A stretch of 64,000 nt of DNA. Source: Rhynchonema sp. JSB1_4. Taxonomy: Eukaryota; Nematoda; Chromadorea; Monhysterida; Xyalidae. A program made the position numbers and the translations under genes. How positions within the stretch are numbered: the first letter of the stretch is position 1; every line of letters starts with the position of its first letter. Under the pieces are notes generated by a model. The model was not told where the DNA came from. It did not search any database and saw only the letters and a list, made by a program, of their open reading frames with translations. The stretch spans positions 89,176 to 153,175 of the forward strand of contig JASAMV010006714.1 of NCBI GenBank assembly GCA_030248065.1, given 5' to 3'. This document shows, piece by piece, positions 35,601 to 46,697 of this stretch.

Positions 35601-38524
35601 TTGACTCAGATGGTACAGAGAGCCTGTAAAAGAACACATTAGTATTCGTTGATCTTTCGCGCATTGTTGCGCAAGTCGTCTAAGCAAGCGTCCAGCCAGG
35701 CATGATAACAACGATAATATCGACCACAAAACACCTCATATGTTATGTCATATCCAGACTGGCCGTGGTTTCACACTAAATTTGGTTCGACACCACACAG
35801 GAGCCAAATATCGGGCGCAGATAATTTCTGACGACACAAAACGAAATATTGTCACATAAAAATCAAGAAAACCCCAAAAAAGTGAAACAAACAATTCCCA
35901 ACCCCGCACACCAACCAGCAGCATTCCTCGCCGTATCACCGTCCTTTGTCCTGTCCATCACCCTCACAATCGCGTCGATCAACTGCGGCGTGCGCACGAG
36001 AGCGTGACGCGAACTCTCACGTTTCGTCAGCTCATTCAACATCAGCGACGCTTGACCAACGATCACCTGGCAAAATCGGCAACACAAGCGTTTGTGTAGT
36101 TTCAAATGAAACATGGGCATCCAAATTCACTATTTTAGGAGCCAAATATGCAGTTGTTTTGGCACCTAACATAGCGCTTAAGACAAGAGAAGATGGGTTT
36201 TCATCTGTCGTGCAAAAAGCAGTCAAGTCATTGGTAAAAACAAAGAACCGTGTCAGTGAAAGGCGATAATGTACAACAGTGGTGCCGTTGGGAGATGTCA
36301 GGATATCGGGATACCAAAATTTCAAAATTTTCGGATGTCGGATGCCCAAAATGAAACATTTCGGATACCAGGGGGAGGGTTGCCCCCAAAATAACAAACT
36401 GAGAGCAGGCTACCTGATTATCATCCTGCAGCAACTTGATCAGCTCCGGCACGGCCCTGGTGGCCAGTTCGGCGTCGTCCTGATAATTGATCAGATTCAT
36501 GATCGCCGTTTTCAGCATTTGACTCGGCAACGCCAATCGCTGCACGTTGCCCGATTGGCCGATATCACCGTCGTGCGTCTGTGAGTCGATCAAGGAAGCA
36601 ATGTCACATCATCATGTAATGTACTACCCCTGACCCGAACCCGACATCAACTACATCACTTTTAAACCACACGATGTTGCACTGTGGCACATTGTGATTG
36701 CGAGGTGGTTCTGTGTGCATTTAGGTTCGGATTGCACGTCTGTGTCTGTCTTCAGTGCATTCGTCAACATTCCCACTCTTTCCTGCCCGAACTTCGATCT
36801 ATTTGTCATGCATTTTTGGGTTGGTGTCGGTCGACGCGACGAACGAATAAAGAAATGTCGACAAAGGGTTTGCATTATGTTCACTTTGCGTGCCCTTTAC
36901 AATTTTAATTGTTTTTATACATCAAGAAAATTAATAAATCCGTTCAACATGACGCTTCATGCATGCAACAGCACGGTTAGCGTAATATGTGCAGTAGTCA
37001 CTTTCATTTTTTAGTAGTGTTGGTTGGTTCTTTGATTAACTTATGCGACTATCTGGCAAGCAAATAGCTACGACATTCGACTGCTTTCTTGCAGACAATG
37101 CGAAACATTTTCAATGAACCGATCACACATTTGTGTTTGTATCGTTTCTTTCATCTTCTTTTCACACCAGAAAGCCGCCGGCAATGAGTTCCAAAAACAC
37201 AATTATGACAAAAACACCACCAACCCGATAATATTCTTGTTCATCCATACTTTCGGGGAACATCGCCGCCCGAATGCGTTGCGCGCGACTGTCCTCGTAT
37301 TGGCGATTCAGATCTGCAAACAACACAATCTGGTTTATCAAAAGATCGAGCCCGTCGGTATTTGTTCAATTTGGAGTCACAGAAAACCGAGAAGCTTGAG
37401 AACCCACATAGTGGCACCTCGCTAGTACATCATCTGGACAAGTCAATTTCACTTGTAGCGACTCGGTACTTACATATAGCGGGCCAGTACTTAGCGAGTG
37501 CATAAGGTGAAATGCCCGATTTTTTATCCTCTTTGTATCGGTACATCAAGAAGCACCATACCAACGTTACATTTCTGCGAGGCTTTCCAACAGTATTTTG
37601 CGTCCGAACTCCAAAGTTGTGAACCAAACCAATCACCCACCAAATCAGACACTTCACGGGCTATGAAATCCTGATGTACCCGAGTCACCTTTTGAGTGCC
37701 GATTTGACGTTTTGGGACCACAAAAATTGGTATAATACCTGTTACTACCACATGTGTACTTATAACAGGTCGTTTTTAAAATCTGAGAAAATTCGGTACC
37801 TGCTAATATTGGTACTTATAGCGAGCGCACTTTTAGCAACGGTAGCAACCGTACTACGACACAAAAAAGTTCCGTCGAAAAACTTGCCCTCCAACTGATC
37901 CTGCAACGTCTGATAGCCGGCCATGTTGTAACCGTCATCAATCAGTTCAGCGTGCAGACTGTTCACTCCAGACATGGCCGATGGGGGCTGCAATAATGAT
38001 AGTAATAACTGACGTTGCACTTTCATTAATTTGGTTGTCGCTTATGCCAATGAACGAGGATGTTTTCATGAGGGCTAGTGTTGTGACGAATGACTTCATA
38101 GGGAGATCACTGGAACGCCGTGTGAAGTTTGTTTATGTGAAGTTGAAAACATTTTTGTTCGAATTTCAACTGATGAATGAAGTACGGTGGTAGGTAGGGT
38201 CCTGCCTCAACATTCAAACACATTTGTCGATAATTCAACGTTTCTTGGCTGGTATTTTTTGCCTTCAAAACGTGAGGATTTGCAAGTGGCGTTTTATTTT
38301 AATATACATGTTTGATATATTTTAGATTCGATGATTACAGTATTTCGACAAGACTGAAAGTTGGTCATTAATTCAGAAACGACAGACAAACCCCTTTCTT
38401 GGTCTCTTACCGCATTATTGTAGGTCATTCTCGTTTCGGAGAAGGATTCTTGCGACCACATTTGCATTTTTTGTTGATAAACGCCGTTGGATGTACCCGG
38501 ATACTGCTGGTGGCCGTTGATCAT
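26630..38524 (-). CDS. Beta-catenin (armadillo)
   Basis: Exons (minus): 38524-38411, 37987-37888, 37313-37225, 36578-36414, 36066-35916, 35623-35536, 32963-32858, 31157-31062, 30784-30640, 30305-30082, 29879-29745, 29014-28883, 28800-28699, 28418-28272, 27819-27669, 27240-27052, 26766-26630; frame is continuous, about 756 aa (human 781). Adhesion adaptor for cadherin and alpha-catenin, and Wnt co-activator with TCF. Signatures in order: [16 protein letters not shown] (alpha-catenin region), [20 protein letters not shown] (arm 1), [19 protein letters not shown] (the conserved TCF/cadherin-binding Lys), [36 protein letters not shown], and the C-terminal PDZ ligand WYDTDL (human WFDTDL). The second intron uses a GC donor. 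No DSGxxS phosphodegron appears in the first exons; an unseen upstream exon could hold it, so the start is provisional. It resembles canonical beta-catenin rather than the divergent C. elegans set. Confidence 0.95.
29265..29684. mobile_element. TIR element with 'acccgacacccgacatct' phrases
   Basis: TIR TAGGGTTAGAG / CTCTAACCCTA, with a perfect 8-bp duplication ATCACAAC (29257-29264, 29685-29692). The phrase ACCCGACACCCGACA is repeated near both ends around a unique core. It sits in a beta-catenin intron. A second copy, interrupted by another insertion, is at about 42180-42655. Confidence 0.9.
31631..32839. mobile_element. CAGTGGTGTCGTTGGG element with nested hAT MITE
   Basis: TIR CAGTGGTGTCGTTGGG, complement at the right end, and a perfect 8-bp duplication ACCCGAAC (31623-31630, 32840-32847). 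The left part repeats GGATACCGGATACCC. The right part is occupied by the nested element 32049-32824, so this outer element must be older. It lies in the beta-catenin intron between exons 7 and 8. Confidence 0.9.
32049..32824. mobile_element. hAT-like MITE, CAGGGTTGGATT family, copy 1
   Basis: Nested inside 31631-32839 with a perfect 8-bp duplication CCAACGAC. Runs of A and T (about 100 bp) form the subterminal regions. The core (32200-32690) is almost identical to 54950-55430, so the two copies are recent. Confidence 0.9.
33420..33790. repeat. 91-bp tandem repeat containing TTAGGC telomere-like motif
   Basis: Four units with a period of about 91 bp; the GCCAGCCAGGAAGAC block recurs near 33490, 33581, 33672 and 33763. 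Each unit is preceded by two or three TTAGGC hexamers, the nematode telomere repeat. This interstitial copy may mark a past break repair or a satellite that captured telomere sequence. Confidence 0.85.
34271..34657. mobile_element. CAGTGTAGTTCCTGG element, copy 1
   Basis: Ends CAGTGTAGTTCCTGG and its complement CCAGGAACTACACTG. The phrase GCGGTTAGTGTACCT is repeated at both sides of a core with words such as GCCCATTTTAGGC. Same family as 42206-42593. The flanks ACTAGGAT and ACCAGAAC are only a degenerate duplication. Confidence 0.8.
35089..35486. mobile_element. CACTGTAGTGGC element with 'gggtatct' phrases
   Basis: Ends CACTGTAGTGGCTGG and GCCACCACACTG are inverted. A perfect 8-bp duplication GCAGGCGT flanks it (35081-35088, 35487-35494). 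The phrase AGGGGTATCT recurs on both sides of a core with GGCAAAATAGG-type words. Intronic in beta-catenin, ending about 50 bp from an exon. Confidence 0.88.
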
Positions 38525-40094
38525 AATTTTATTTAAGATGATGATTTCATCAAGATAAATGCTCAAGTGCTTTGTCGAACTGCAAAGGGCAAAAATAACG
38601 TTTGGTCGTCCAGTCGTCCAGTCGTTTACAAAGCACAGTGAAACGTGAAATGTGAGAAAATTGCGATTAAATTCCACAAATTCAGACCCGGAAGACAGAA
38701 AGTGGCTTGTGATTCATGATTTTTACAAGATAAGCGTGAAACATTGCACGCGCAAACACTATCTGGACGCCTGTAATAACCCAAACATCATAAACGCTAA
38801 CGTTGTGTCCGCCTGCCAAACGGCAAAACGCACAGGCAGGCAGGCTGACATAACAAATATAATATGAGCATACAATCTTGCGGCAGGGCTGGGTTTGCGG
38901 AGAAAAGCGAAAGTATCACATCCTTTGCACACAGAAGCACACGCTACATGTGCGAATTATGATCCCGTATATTTGCTAAGCCAATAACGTTGAGTGGAGC
39001 ACCATAATAGACGCACGCGGCGCGGCGGGCGAAGGTAATCACTCCGTAATGATCTCTTCACTATCATATATTTAGTGGCGAAATGTGCGCACTGTGGTTT
39101 CAGCGAACTTGGTCACCAAATGGTTCCTTAGTTTCTAACGAGCACATGAAGAACTTTTGAACCCAATGGTGCAAAAATAGTGCCCACCCACAAACACTGA
39201 AAAAGAACAGCGTCGCAGTGCAGACGTGTGTTCTGATGCCAAAATCGCGTTTGTTTTGAAGGTTATCCGCGCGCGCAACAGCGCGCCGTGTGCAAACACC
39301 CAGCAGCACAATGCGCGAAGGACGGAATGATGCACACACACACACACACTATTGGCTACTTATTCTGTCCATTTTCGGCGGCAATAGTTGGATTAAAATA
39401 CCTGAAACGGGCCGAAAGAGCGAGAACAATATATTACGCGGTCGGAAGTTGCAGCGTGAAAGAAAGCTGCAGCTAGCGACGAATGCAAGCATATTCTCCG
39501 GCATTCACAAAATATCAACACCAAAACGACCAATTTTAGCGATGAGACAAGACCTCTTCTGTGCGCCAGACGTCTACTGTGCGTGCACCGTATTTAGAAA
39601 GACGCCGAATGCCCAAGAGGTGAGGAGACTGTGAAAATGGTTGGTTGGCGTTGTTCACCAAACAGAGAACACACGAGAGAGAGCAAGATAGACACAAAAT
39701 AAGATACCACAAACTGTGATTGGAACGCGCAGTTCAGTTACATGCATTCAACACAATCACGTGTGTATAATCAGACTGGGGAATTGAATTGCATTTGGGA
39801 AAACAGGACCGGACCAACGCGCCTGCTCTTCTTGTCACTCCAGCTTCCTTTGGCTTGCGGAGAAAACTGAACTGCAGCCGGCCGCCTGGAAGGGAAATTT
39901 GGCCATGAATTCCTGACCAGCGCCGGGCCTGTGACGCCATGTACTGGTGTCTACCATATTTCAGAACACAGAGCGTGGTAACGTATGCAGCAAGCACATC
40001 ACGACACGGATATATTGAGCCCCACAACGGGTTTGGTGAGAACAACCAGCGTTTCGAGTGAAATAAACCGCAAAAACAGTTCGTAGTTGATGTT
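38525..40094. other. Region upstream of beta-catenin
   Basis: Expected to hold the beta-catenin promoter or an extra 5' exon. No conserved exon was recognised. A frame on the minus strand at 39734-40045 looks non-coding. A CA microsatellite lies at 39332-39348. Confidence 0.4.
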
Positions 40095-40100
40095 TTTATT
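40095..40100 (-). terminator. Poly(A) signal AATAAA for EMC6
   Basis: AATAAA on the minus strand, about 215 bases after the EMC6 stop. This is a normal 3' UTR length. Confidence 0.5.
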
Positions 40101-40314
40101 CTTGCATTTGTAATAGATCATGTCACACACGCGCTGAACGAATGGCTGCAAACTGGAGCGTTACACGGAATCAATCTCGGGAATTTTCAGACAATAAAAT
40201 AAAGAAAACAAAACGGAAAAGCGTAGCAGTTTCTCAGGGTTCTGACAATCAAAAAAACCACAAGAAAGAAACTTCCAAGATTTTCCCACAAAAAGACAAC
40301 AACAAATCACTCAG

Positions 40315-40570
40315 TCAATACACATGCACCATTCCATACAAAAACACCCAGAACAGAATGTAAGTGAACAACCCGCCAACAAGACTGTGCGTTAATAAGC
40401 TGGATTTGTCGTGAAAGAACAGTCCAATGTCTGATGCGTTGCTCCTGGCGACCATGTACCAGATTGCCGACAATAGCAGACTCGACACGAAATAGAATAC
40501 GAACCCGTTGATGCCAGTTAGGCCGACAATACCGGCCGCACAACCGCTCGCTGCCGCCTGACATGTACGA
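40315..40570 (-). CDS. EMC6: EMC6, ER membrane protein complex subunit 6 (3' exon)
   Basis: The exon opens after a TTTTTTGCAG acceptor with one base of a split codon, then runs to TGA at 40317-40315 (85 codons). EMC6 is a small ER subunit of about 110 aa; the complex inserts transmembrane segments into the ER membrane. Distinctive blocks match human EMC6: GIVGLTGINGFVFYF (human GILGLTGLYGFIFYL) and the C-terminus [21 protein letters not shown] (human [21 protein letters not shown]). The first 25-30 residues, which should lie upstream on the minus strand, were not found. The 5' exon may be beyond the repeat cluster at 41-47 kb. Confidence 0.92.
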
Positions 40571-41350
40571 CTGCAAAAAAGAACACGCACGAAAGTTTAC
40601 TGTTTGCTTATTTGTTACTTGAGCTTTTCCCCTCATCTTGGCACAGTTATTTCTTCAGTTTTTGCTCAAACTGGGCATTCTCAGGCCAAGCCTAAAATAG
40701 GGATTATCAGGTTCGTTTTGTGCGCGCGGTCCGCACACGAAGGTAGTCATAAGGAAAGAAGAAATGTGCACACAATTTCTCGAAAAAATTGACAAGCCAG
40801 AAAAATGGCACACTAAAGGAAAATATACTCGGCGTTCTTAGTTATTTAGTTTATTGCGTCGGCACCAACTCAATAATACATAAACAAGAAGACTAAGTGG
40901 AAGAAGCACAATTACAAGACCGGGTGTGGAGTTTACGGACAGAACAAACACACGTCTCCCCTGGCACACCCACAAACCCCAACCCAACCCCCCCCACCCC
41001 CCACCCAAAATACAACGGAAAATTTTTTTTCTGAAATGTACGTGGTTTTGAAAAAATAGCGTTAGCTGTGGTTGTGCCAAATCAGTGAATATGGTCCTAA
41101 ATTTGAGCCAAAGCGTTTATGAAACATTTGTGACCAAACGGCACACAAAGAACATGCGAAACATGTCAGTATTTTAATTTCAAGGTGCGGAGGTAGAGTC
41201 AAAACTTCTTACCTTTCAGCCCTCCGGGCTCAGACAGGAAGCTGATATGGGAAAAATTTTCTTGGCCGTGAGTGTTTTGGACCAAGCCCAATTACCGTGC
41301 CAAGTTTCAATGAGATCGGTTTTGGTCGCATATATATGGCGGAGACCCTT
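40571..41350. other. Upstream of the EMC6 exon, nothing certain
   Basis: Expected to be EMC6 intron or promoter. Short C-rich runs occur at 40978-41006. No exon with an EMC6 N-terminal match was seen. Confidence 0.35.
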
Positions 41351-41776
41351 TAAGGCAAGATTATTTAAAAAATGGGTGTTTTTGGCTTCGCTGTTCTGGG
41401 TTGTTGTCGGGAAAACCGTTTTTCCCGAAAATATACCATAAAAACCTAAATGCAGTATACTTACGGGCCGAAAAAACGTTTTTTTTGGGGAAAAGCAAAA
41501 AAACGTTTTTCCGAGGCCCGGGAAAATACGCTTTTATTTTTCCGGATATTTTTCCAAGTGGCAACTTTTGGAAAAAACGTTTTTTTTCCAAAAATTTCCG
41601 AGATATTTTCCAAGGTTGCGAGAGGATGTTGTCAAAATCAATGTAAATCGGTACTAAACAGTTCAAAATGAGCACTTTTTAATCTCTAAGTGCATTTTTA
41701 GCCTGTTTCAGGCCATTTCCCGACGAAATTTTCACCAAAATAGGCGTTTTTGGACCATGGGTATCCTTAAAGCGGC
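41351..41776. repeat. CCTTTAAGG-ended interspersed repeat
   Basis: Left end CCCTTTAAGG and right end TCCTTAAAGC are inverted. The interior repeats AAACGTTTTTT phrases and carries blocks shared, inverted, with 19555-19885 in the UTP4 intron. Confidence 0.7.
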
Positions 41777-42205
41777 CCCGCCGCTATTGTTTTTTGGTTT
41801 TCGACCTCGGTTTTTTTTCACTTATATCGTTTGTTAGCAAGGAGATCAAGAACATTAGTTTTGACGAACTTCACCAAAATGGCGATTACCCACCGAAATC
41901 GATCCACCAACATGGCCGCACGGGAACAAACTATCCCAATATTGACCCCGGCCCGAGGCTTCTGAAGTGACTTATTTAACTGAAAAGGCAGGGATTTTTT
42001 TTGTCAAAAATACCAAAATTTCTGATGGATTCGGCAAGAAAGTTATCAGTATTGTCTATCTGACGACTTTTTCATGGAAAACAATGAATTTTCAACCAAA
42101 AAAATAGGTTAAAAAATCGCAAAATTTATGACAAAAATTGGGTTAAAGTCTGAGCCAAAAATTCGGACCGGGCCGGGCCCGGTAGAGGTACCCGACACCC
42201 GACAG

Positions 42206-42593
42206 CAGTGTAGTTCCTGGTCCGGCGCGGCGGTTAGTGTACCTACCCCTTTTTTTCGTGCGGCGGTTAGTGTACCTTCATGGGGGGAAGGGGGGGGGAA
42301 GACCCAAATTCAGGAAAAAGTCACTTTTTGAGGTAGAAAATTTGACCGATTTTTACCTCTTTTTAGAAAAAATTCTCCATAAAAAGGGTATTTTGGCGAC
42401 TTTTGACATCATTGACCTAAAATCACCCATTTTAGGACTAAAAATGCCCATTTTAGGCTTAAAAATGCCGATTTTAGGCAAAAATTGAGGCGGTTAGTGT
42501 ACCTGGCGCGGCGGTTAGTGTACTAGTGTACCTTGGTCGCGGCGGTTAGTGTACCTTAGGGGGGGACCCCCCTCCCCCCCAGGAACTACACTG
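42206..42593. mobile_element. CAGTGTAGTTCCTGG element, copy 2 (nested)
   Basis: TIR CAGTGTAGTTCCTGG with a perfect 8-bp duplication CCCGACAG on both sides. It inserted inside a copy of the 'acccgacacccgaca' element (about 42180-42655). GCGGCGGTTAGTGTACC phrases lie on both flanks of the core. Confidence 0.9.
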
Positions 42594-42819
42594 CCCGACA
42601 GCCGACACCTACACTTTTTTGGGCACCCGACACCCGACATCTCTCTAACCCTAGTGGGCACGTCTGTTCTGTTAACCCTCCGAAAAAAGGGGATACCGCC
42701 TGTTCGCTGCTCCCCCTCCGGACCAGGAACTACACTGAGACCAGTGTAGTTCCTGGTCCGGAGGGGGAGATAGCGGACCCCCCGTTTTTTTCGGAGGGGG
42801 AGATAGTGGTCCCCCGAGT

Positions 42820-43345
42820 AGGCCTGGGCACAATACCACTTTTGACACCCAATACCAATACCGGCCCTGTGTACCAATACCCAATACCAATACCAAAATG
42901 GTGACCCAATACCAATGCCAATACCTGGTGAGACCCAATACCAATACCAATACCCAATACCAGATCAATACTACTGAAGTGCCTGGTATTGGGTTTGGTA
43001 TTTGGTTGGTATTGGTATTGAGTGTTGGGTATTGGGTTGGTATTGGTATTGGGTATTGGGTATTGGTCTTAGTATTGGTTTGGTATTGGGTTTTTGGTCT
43101 GGTATTGGGTTGGTATTGGGTTTGGTATTGGTTTGGTATTGGGTTTTGAGTCAGGTATTGGGTTTGGTATTGGTTTGGTATTGGATTTTCTGGATCAGTA
43201 TTGGGTCTTGGATTTGACCCAATACCTGGGCAAACCTAATACCAATACCAGGCCAGCTTCAATACCAATACCCAATACCAGAATTAGACCCAATACAAAT
43301 ACCAAACACTATTTGGTGGTATTGCTGGTATTGGTATTGGGTATC
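42820..43345. repeat. 'tattggtattggg' satellite, left block
   Basis: Begins GGCCTGGGCACAATACC and continues as dozens of CCCAATACCAATACC words, then switches to the complementary strand orientation at about 42976. Related blocks are at 46355-46697 and 47179-47422. The last ends in the complement of the same opening word. Confidence 0.85.
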
Positions 43346-43983
43346 CCCCGAGGGGGGAAGGGGGGAAGACCCAAATTCGGGAAAAAGTCACTTTTTGAGG
43401 TAGAAAATTTGACCTATTTTTGCCCCTTTTTGGAAAAAATTTTTCATAAAAAGGGTATTTTGGCAACTTTTGAGAACATTGACCAGAAAATAACACATTT
43501 TAGGCCTAAAAATGCCCATTTTAGGCCTAAAAATGGCCATTTTAGGCAAAAATTGGGAGAGATAGTGTACCCGGAGGGGGAGATAGGGGGATAGTGTACC
43601 ACACGAGGGGGAGATAGCGTACGCGTACACGAGGGGGACCCCCTCCAGTGGTGTCGTTAAGGGGGGGGGTGGGGGGGGGGGTTACCCCCAATGGTGTAGC
43701 TGGGGGGGTGGGGGTCCCCCCTAGGTACAGTAGGTAAGTTGCCGCCCCTCACCTGGTACAGTAGGTAGGTTGCCGCCCCTCCCCTGGTACAGTAGGTACG
43801 TTGCCGCCCCACCTAACTTTTTACCCAAAACATTCATTTTTGGCTTAAAATTGCATAAAATTAGCATGTCAGCAAATAGGCGAAAAATCGCGCGCTGCGC
43901 GCGAAATTAGTGTTTTAGGCCACATTTTCTTTAGTATTTAGACATAAAAAATTTCGGTTTCCAAATGACCCCCTCCCAAGAGG

Positions 43984-44472
43984 CAGTGTAGTACTTGGTC
44001 AGGGTGTTGACGATAGATAGATTGGGACTCGAAATGTGTTGACGATAGATAGATGACCCAAGTCCGAAATCTGGGGGTCCGAAATCTGGGGGGGTCGACC
44101 CAAACTTGTTGACGATAGATAGATGGTGGGGGGGGGGTCGCCAAAAATCAAGGTATAGTATAGTGTACTAAGTAGGTAATAATGTGTAAATATTAATGAA
44201 AATGCACTTAGATGTACTAAATCCGCGCGTAGCGCGCGATTTTTTGCCTGTTTGGGACAAAAAATACCGATTTTGAGCCATTTTGAGGCAAAAATACCCA
44301 TTTTGGGGTCGAAATGTGTTGACGATAGATAGATAGTTCCCAGAATTTGTTGACGATAGATAGATTTGCCCATAAGTGTTGACGATAGATAGATGAAATC
44401 AAAAAGTGTTGAAGATAGATAGATGAATTTGGGGGACCCCCCACCCCCCCCCCCCCCCCAAGTACTACCCTG
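43984..44472. mobile_element. CAGTGTAGTACTTGG element with 'gttgacgatagatagat' phrase, copy 1
   Basis: TIR CAGTGTAGTACTTGG / CCAAGTACTACCCTG. The flanks CCAAGAGG and CCAAGTGG are a 7-of-8 duplication. TGTTGACGATAGATAGAT recurs about seven times, near both ends and in opposite halves. The core contains the palindrome CGCGCGTAGCGCGCG. Confidence 0.8.
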
Positions 44473-44923
44473 CCAAGTGGTACGACCCCCCCTAGCTCGG
44501 CTGGTACAGTAAATAGGTTGCCGCCCCGCATTTTGGGTGGTACAGTAGGTTGCCGCCCCGCCTGGGTAGCTACACCACTGCCCCCCTGGCAGTGCTGTGG
44601 CTGGGGGGGGGGGGGGGGTGGGGGGTGGGGGGTCCCCCCAATGGTACCCTACCCGCCTCGGCCTGGTACGCTACCCCCTACCCGCCCCGCTCCGGTACCC
44701 TACCCCCCTACCCGACCCGCCCTGGTACCCTACCCGCCCCGATTTTTACCCCCAAAATGCCCATTTTTCGGTCAAAAATGCCCAAATTTCGACCGAAAAC
44801 CCTAAAAAGTGCAAAAAATCTCGCGCTGCGCGCGATATATGCACTTTTTTATACATAAAAACAGGCACCCGAAAAAACTTGTGTTGTACCCTACCCGCCC
44901 CGAAAAATCTTCCCCCCCCTCCC

Positions 44924-45440
44924 CAGTGTAGTACTTGGTCAGGGTGTTGACGATAGATAGATTGGGACCCGAAATGTGTTGACGATAGATAGATGACCCA
45001 AGTCCGAAATCTGGGGGGGTCGACCCAAACTTGTTGACGATAGATAGATGGTGGGGGGGGGGTCGCCAAAAATCAAGGTATAGTATAGTGTACTAAGTAG
45101 GTAATGATGTGCAAATATTAATGAAAATGTACTTAGATGTACTAAATACGCGCGTAGCGCGCGATTTTTTGCCTATTTGGGACAAAACATACCGATTTTG
45201 AGCCATTACCCATTTTGGGGTCGAAATGTGTTGACGATAGATAGATTGTTCCCAGAATTTGTTGACGATAGATAGATTTGCCCATAAGTGTTGACGATAG
45301 ATAGATGAAGTCAAAAAGTGTTGACGATAGATACATGAATTTGGGGGAGGTCCCCCCCCAAGTACCACCGTACAGTGGAGTTCCTGTGGGGAAAGGGGGT
45401 CCCCCCCGCCCCCACCCCCCCCCCCCCCAAGTACTACCCT
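44924..45440. mobile_element. CAGTGTAGTACTTGG element with 'gttgacgatagatagat' phrase, copy 2
   Basis: Nearly identical to 43984-44472 in phrases, order and core, including the CGCGCGTAGCGCGCG palindrome at about 45150-45164. The right end is blurred by C runs, so its exact limit is uncertain. Confidence 0.75.
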
Positions 45441-46354
45441 CCCCTCCCCCCCCCCCCAAACCGGATTCCCCCCCCCCAAAATCCCAGGTACACTACCACC
45501 CCCCTACTCGCCCCGATTTTTTCCACCTATGTACCCTACCCGCCCCGCAAAAGTAGCCACAGCACTGCCCCCCGGTATGGGGTATGGGAAATCGGCCGGG
45601 GGTATGGGGTATGGGAAATTTTTCACTTTTGGAACAAGCACCCCTAAGAAATGACTTTTTGACCCCCCGATAAGTACCAAAATTGACCATTTTTCGCCAA
45701 AAAATGTCAAAAATCGCTTGCTGCCGCAAAAAAACTCTGGGAAACTTATGATTTTTTGGAGAAACCCCCCCCTGGTATGGGAAATTTTTGACTTTGGGGT
45801 ATGTACCGTAAAACCTAAAATACAAGGGGGGTGTATTTTTTCACTGACCCCTTTTAGGGGGGCTGTATTTTGGGGGGGCTCTATTTGGGGGGGGGGGCTG
45901 TATTTTTTCGCTGCCCAAAATCTCAAAAAATGTTCCAAAAAATACCCCTAAAATGGAGTTCTGTCAGGGTGTTACTGGTCATTATTGAGTGCTTTTAGGT
46001 GCAGATCTTCCATAAAAGACTTTACGTCATCTATACTCAACCACAAACGTTGTACACAAGGTGTCTTATACAAGAACTTGACTTTACGACCCCCAAGCGG
46101 GGAATTCCAAGTTGGGGGGGGGGGGGTTTTTTTTTTGGGGGGGGGGGGATTTTTTTAAGTGACCCCTTTTGGGGGGGGGGTTTTTTTGGGGGGGGGGCTC
46201 TATTTTTTGGGGGGCTCTATTTTAGGGAATACGGTATGGGAATTTTCCCAAAAATTGGGCTGGGTATGGGAAAATTTCGATTTCTCAACGACACCACTGC
46301 CCCCTCCCCCATCCCCCCCCCCCCCGCCCCCCAGGAACTACAGTGACTGAGACC

Positions 46355-46697
46355 GACTATGGGTGGGCACAATACCCAATACCCAATACCAATACCACCC
46401 AATACCAATACCAATACCAGTGTTTGGTATTGGTATTGGGTCTAATTCTGGTATTGGGTATTGGGTATTGGTATTGAAGCTGGCCTGGTATTGGTATTGG
46501 GTATTGGTATTGGGTTTGCCCAGGTATTGGGTCAAAACCAATACCCAATACTAATCCAGGAAAACCCAATACCAAACCAATACCAAACCCAATACCTGAC
46601 TCAAAACCCAATACCAAACCAATACCAAACCCAATACCAATCCAATACCAGACCAAAAACCCAATACCAAACCAATACTAAGACCAATACCCAATAC
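46355..46697. repeat. 'tattggtattggg' satellite, middle block
   Basis: GGGTGGGCACAATACCCAATACC onward, in the opposite arrangement to 42970-43340, including the shared words AATTCTGGTATTGG and GAAGCTGGCCTGG. It is interrupted at 46698 by a CAGTGTAGTGGC element. Confidence 0.8.

Larger units (their letters stand above)
43646..46299. mobile_element. Composite CAGTGGTGTCGTT element with nested insertions
   Basis: CAGTGGTGTCGTTA at the left and AACGACACCACTG at the right, same TIR as 31631-32839. The flanks share CCCCCTC but not in perfect register. Inside are several nested elements, long G and C runs (for example 43660-43682, 44599-44637, 46114-46150) and phrases such as GGTACAGTAGGTAGGTTGCC. 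Confidence 0.6.

Noticed and set aside
38294..38677. Extending beta-catenin to the upstream in-frame ATG at 38677
   Set aside because: The added residues show no similarity to beta-catenin N-termini and the frame runs through AT-rich sequence. The ATG at 38524 is the simpler start, though not proven.
43984..45440. Regularly repeated 17-bp words that could look like a CRISPR array
   Set aside because: Repeats are unevenly spaced, mirrored in opposite orientation, bounded by transposon TIRs and lie in a eukaryotic genome.
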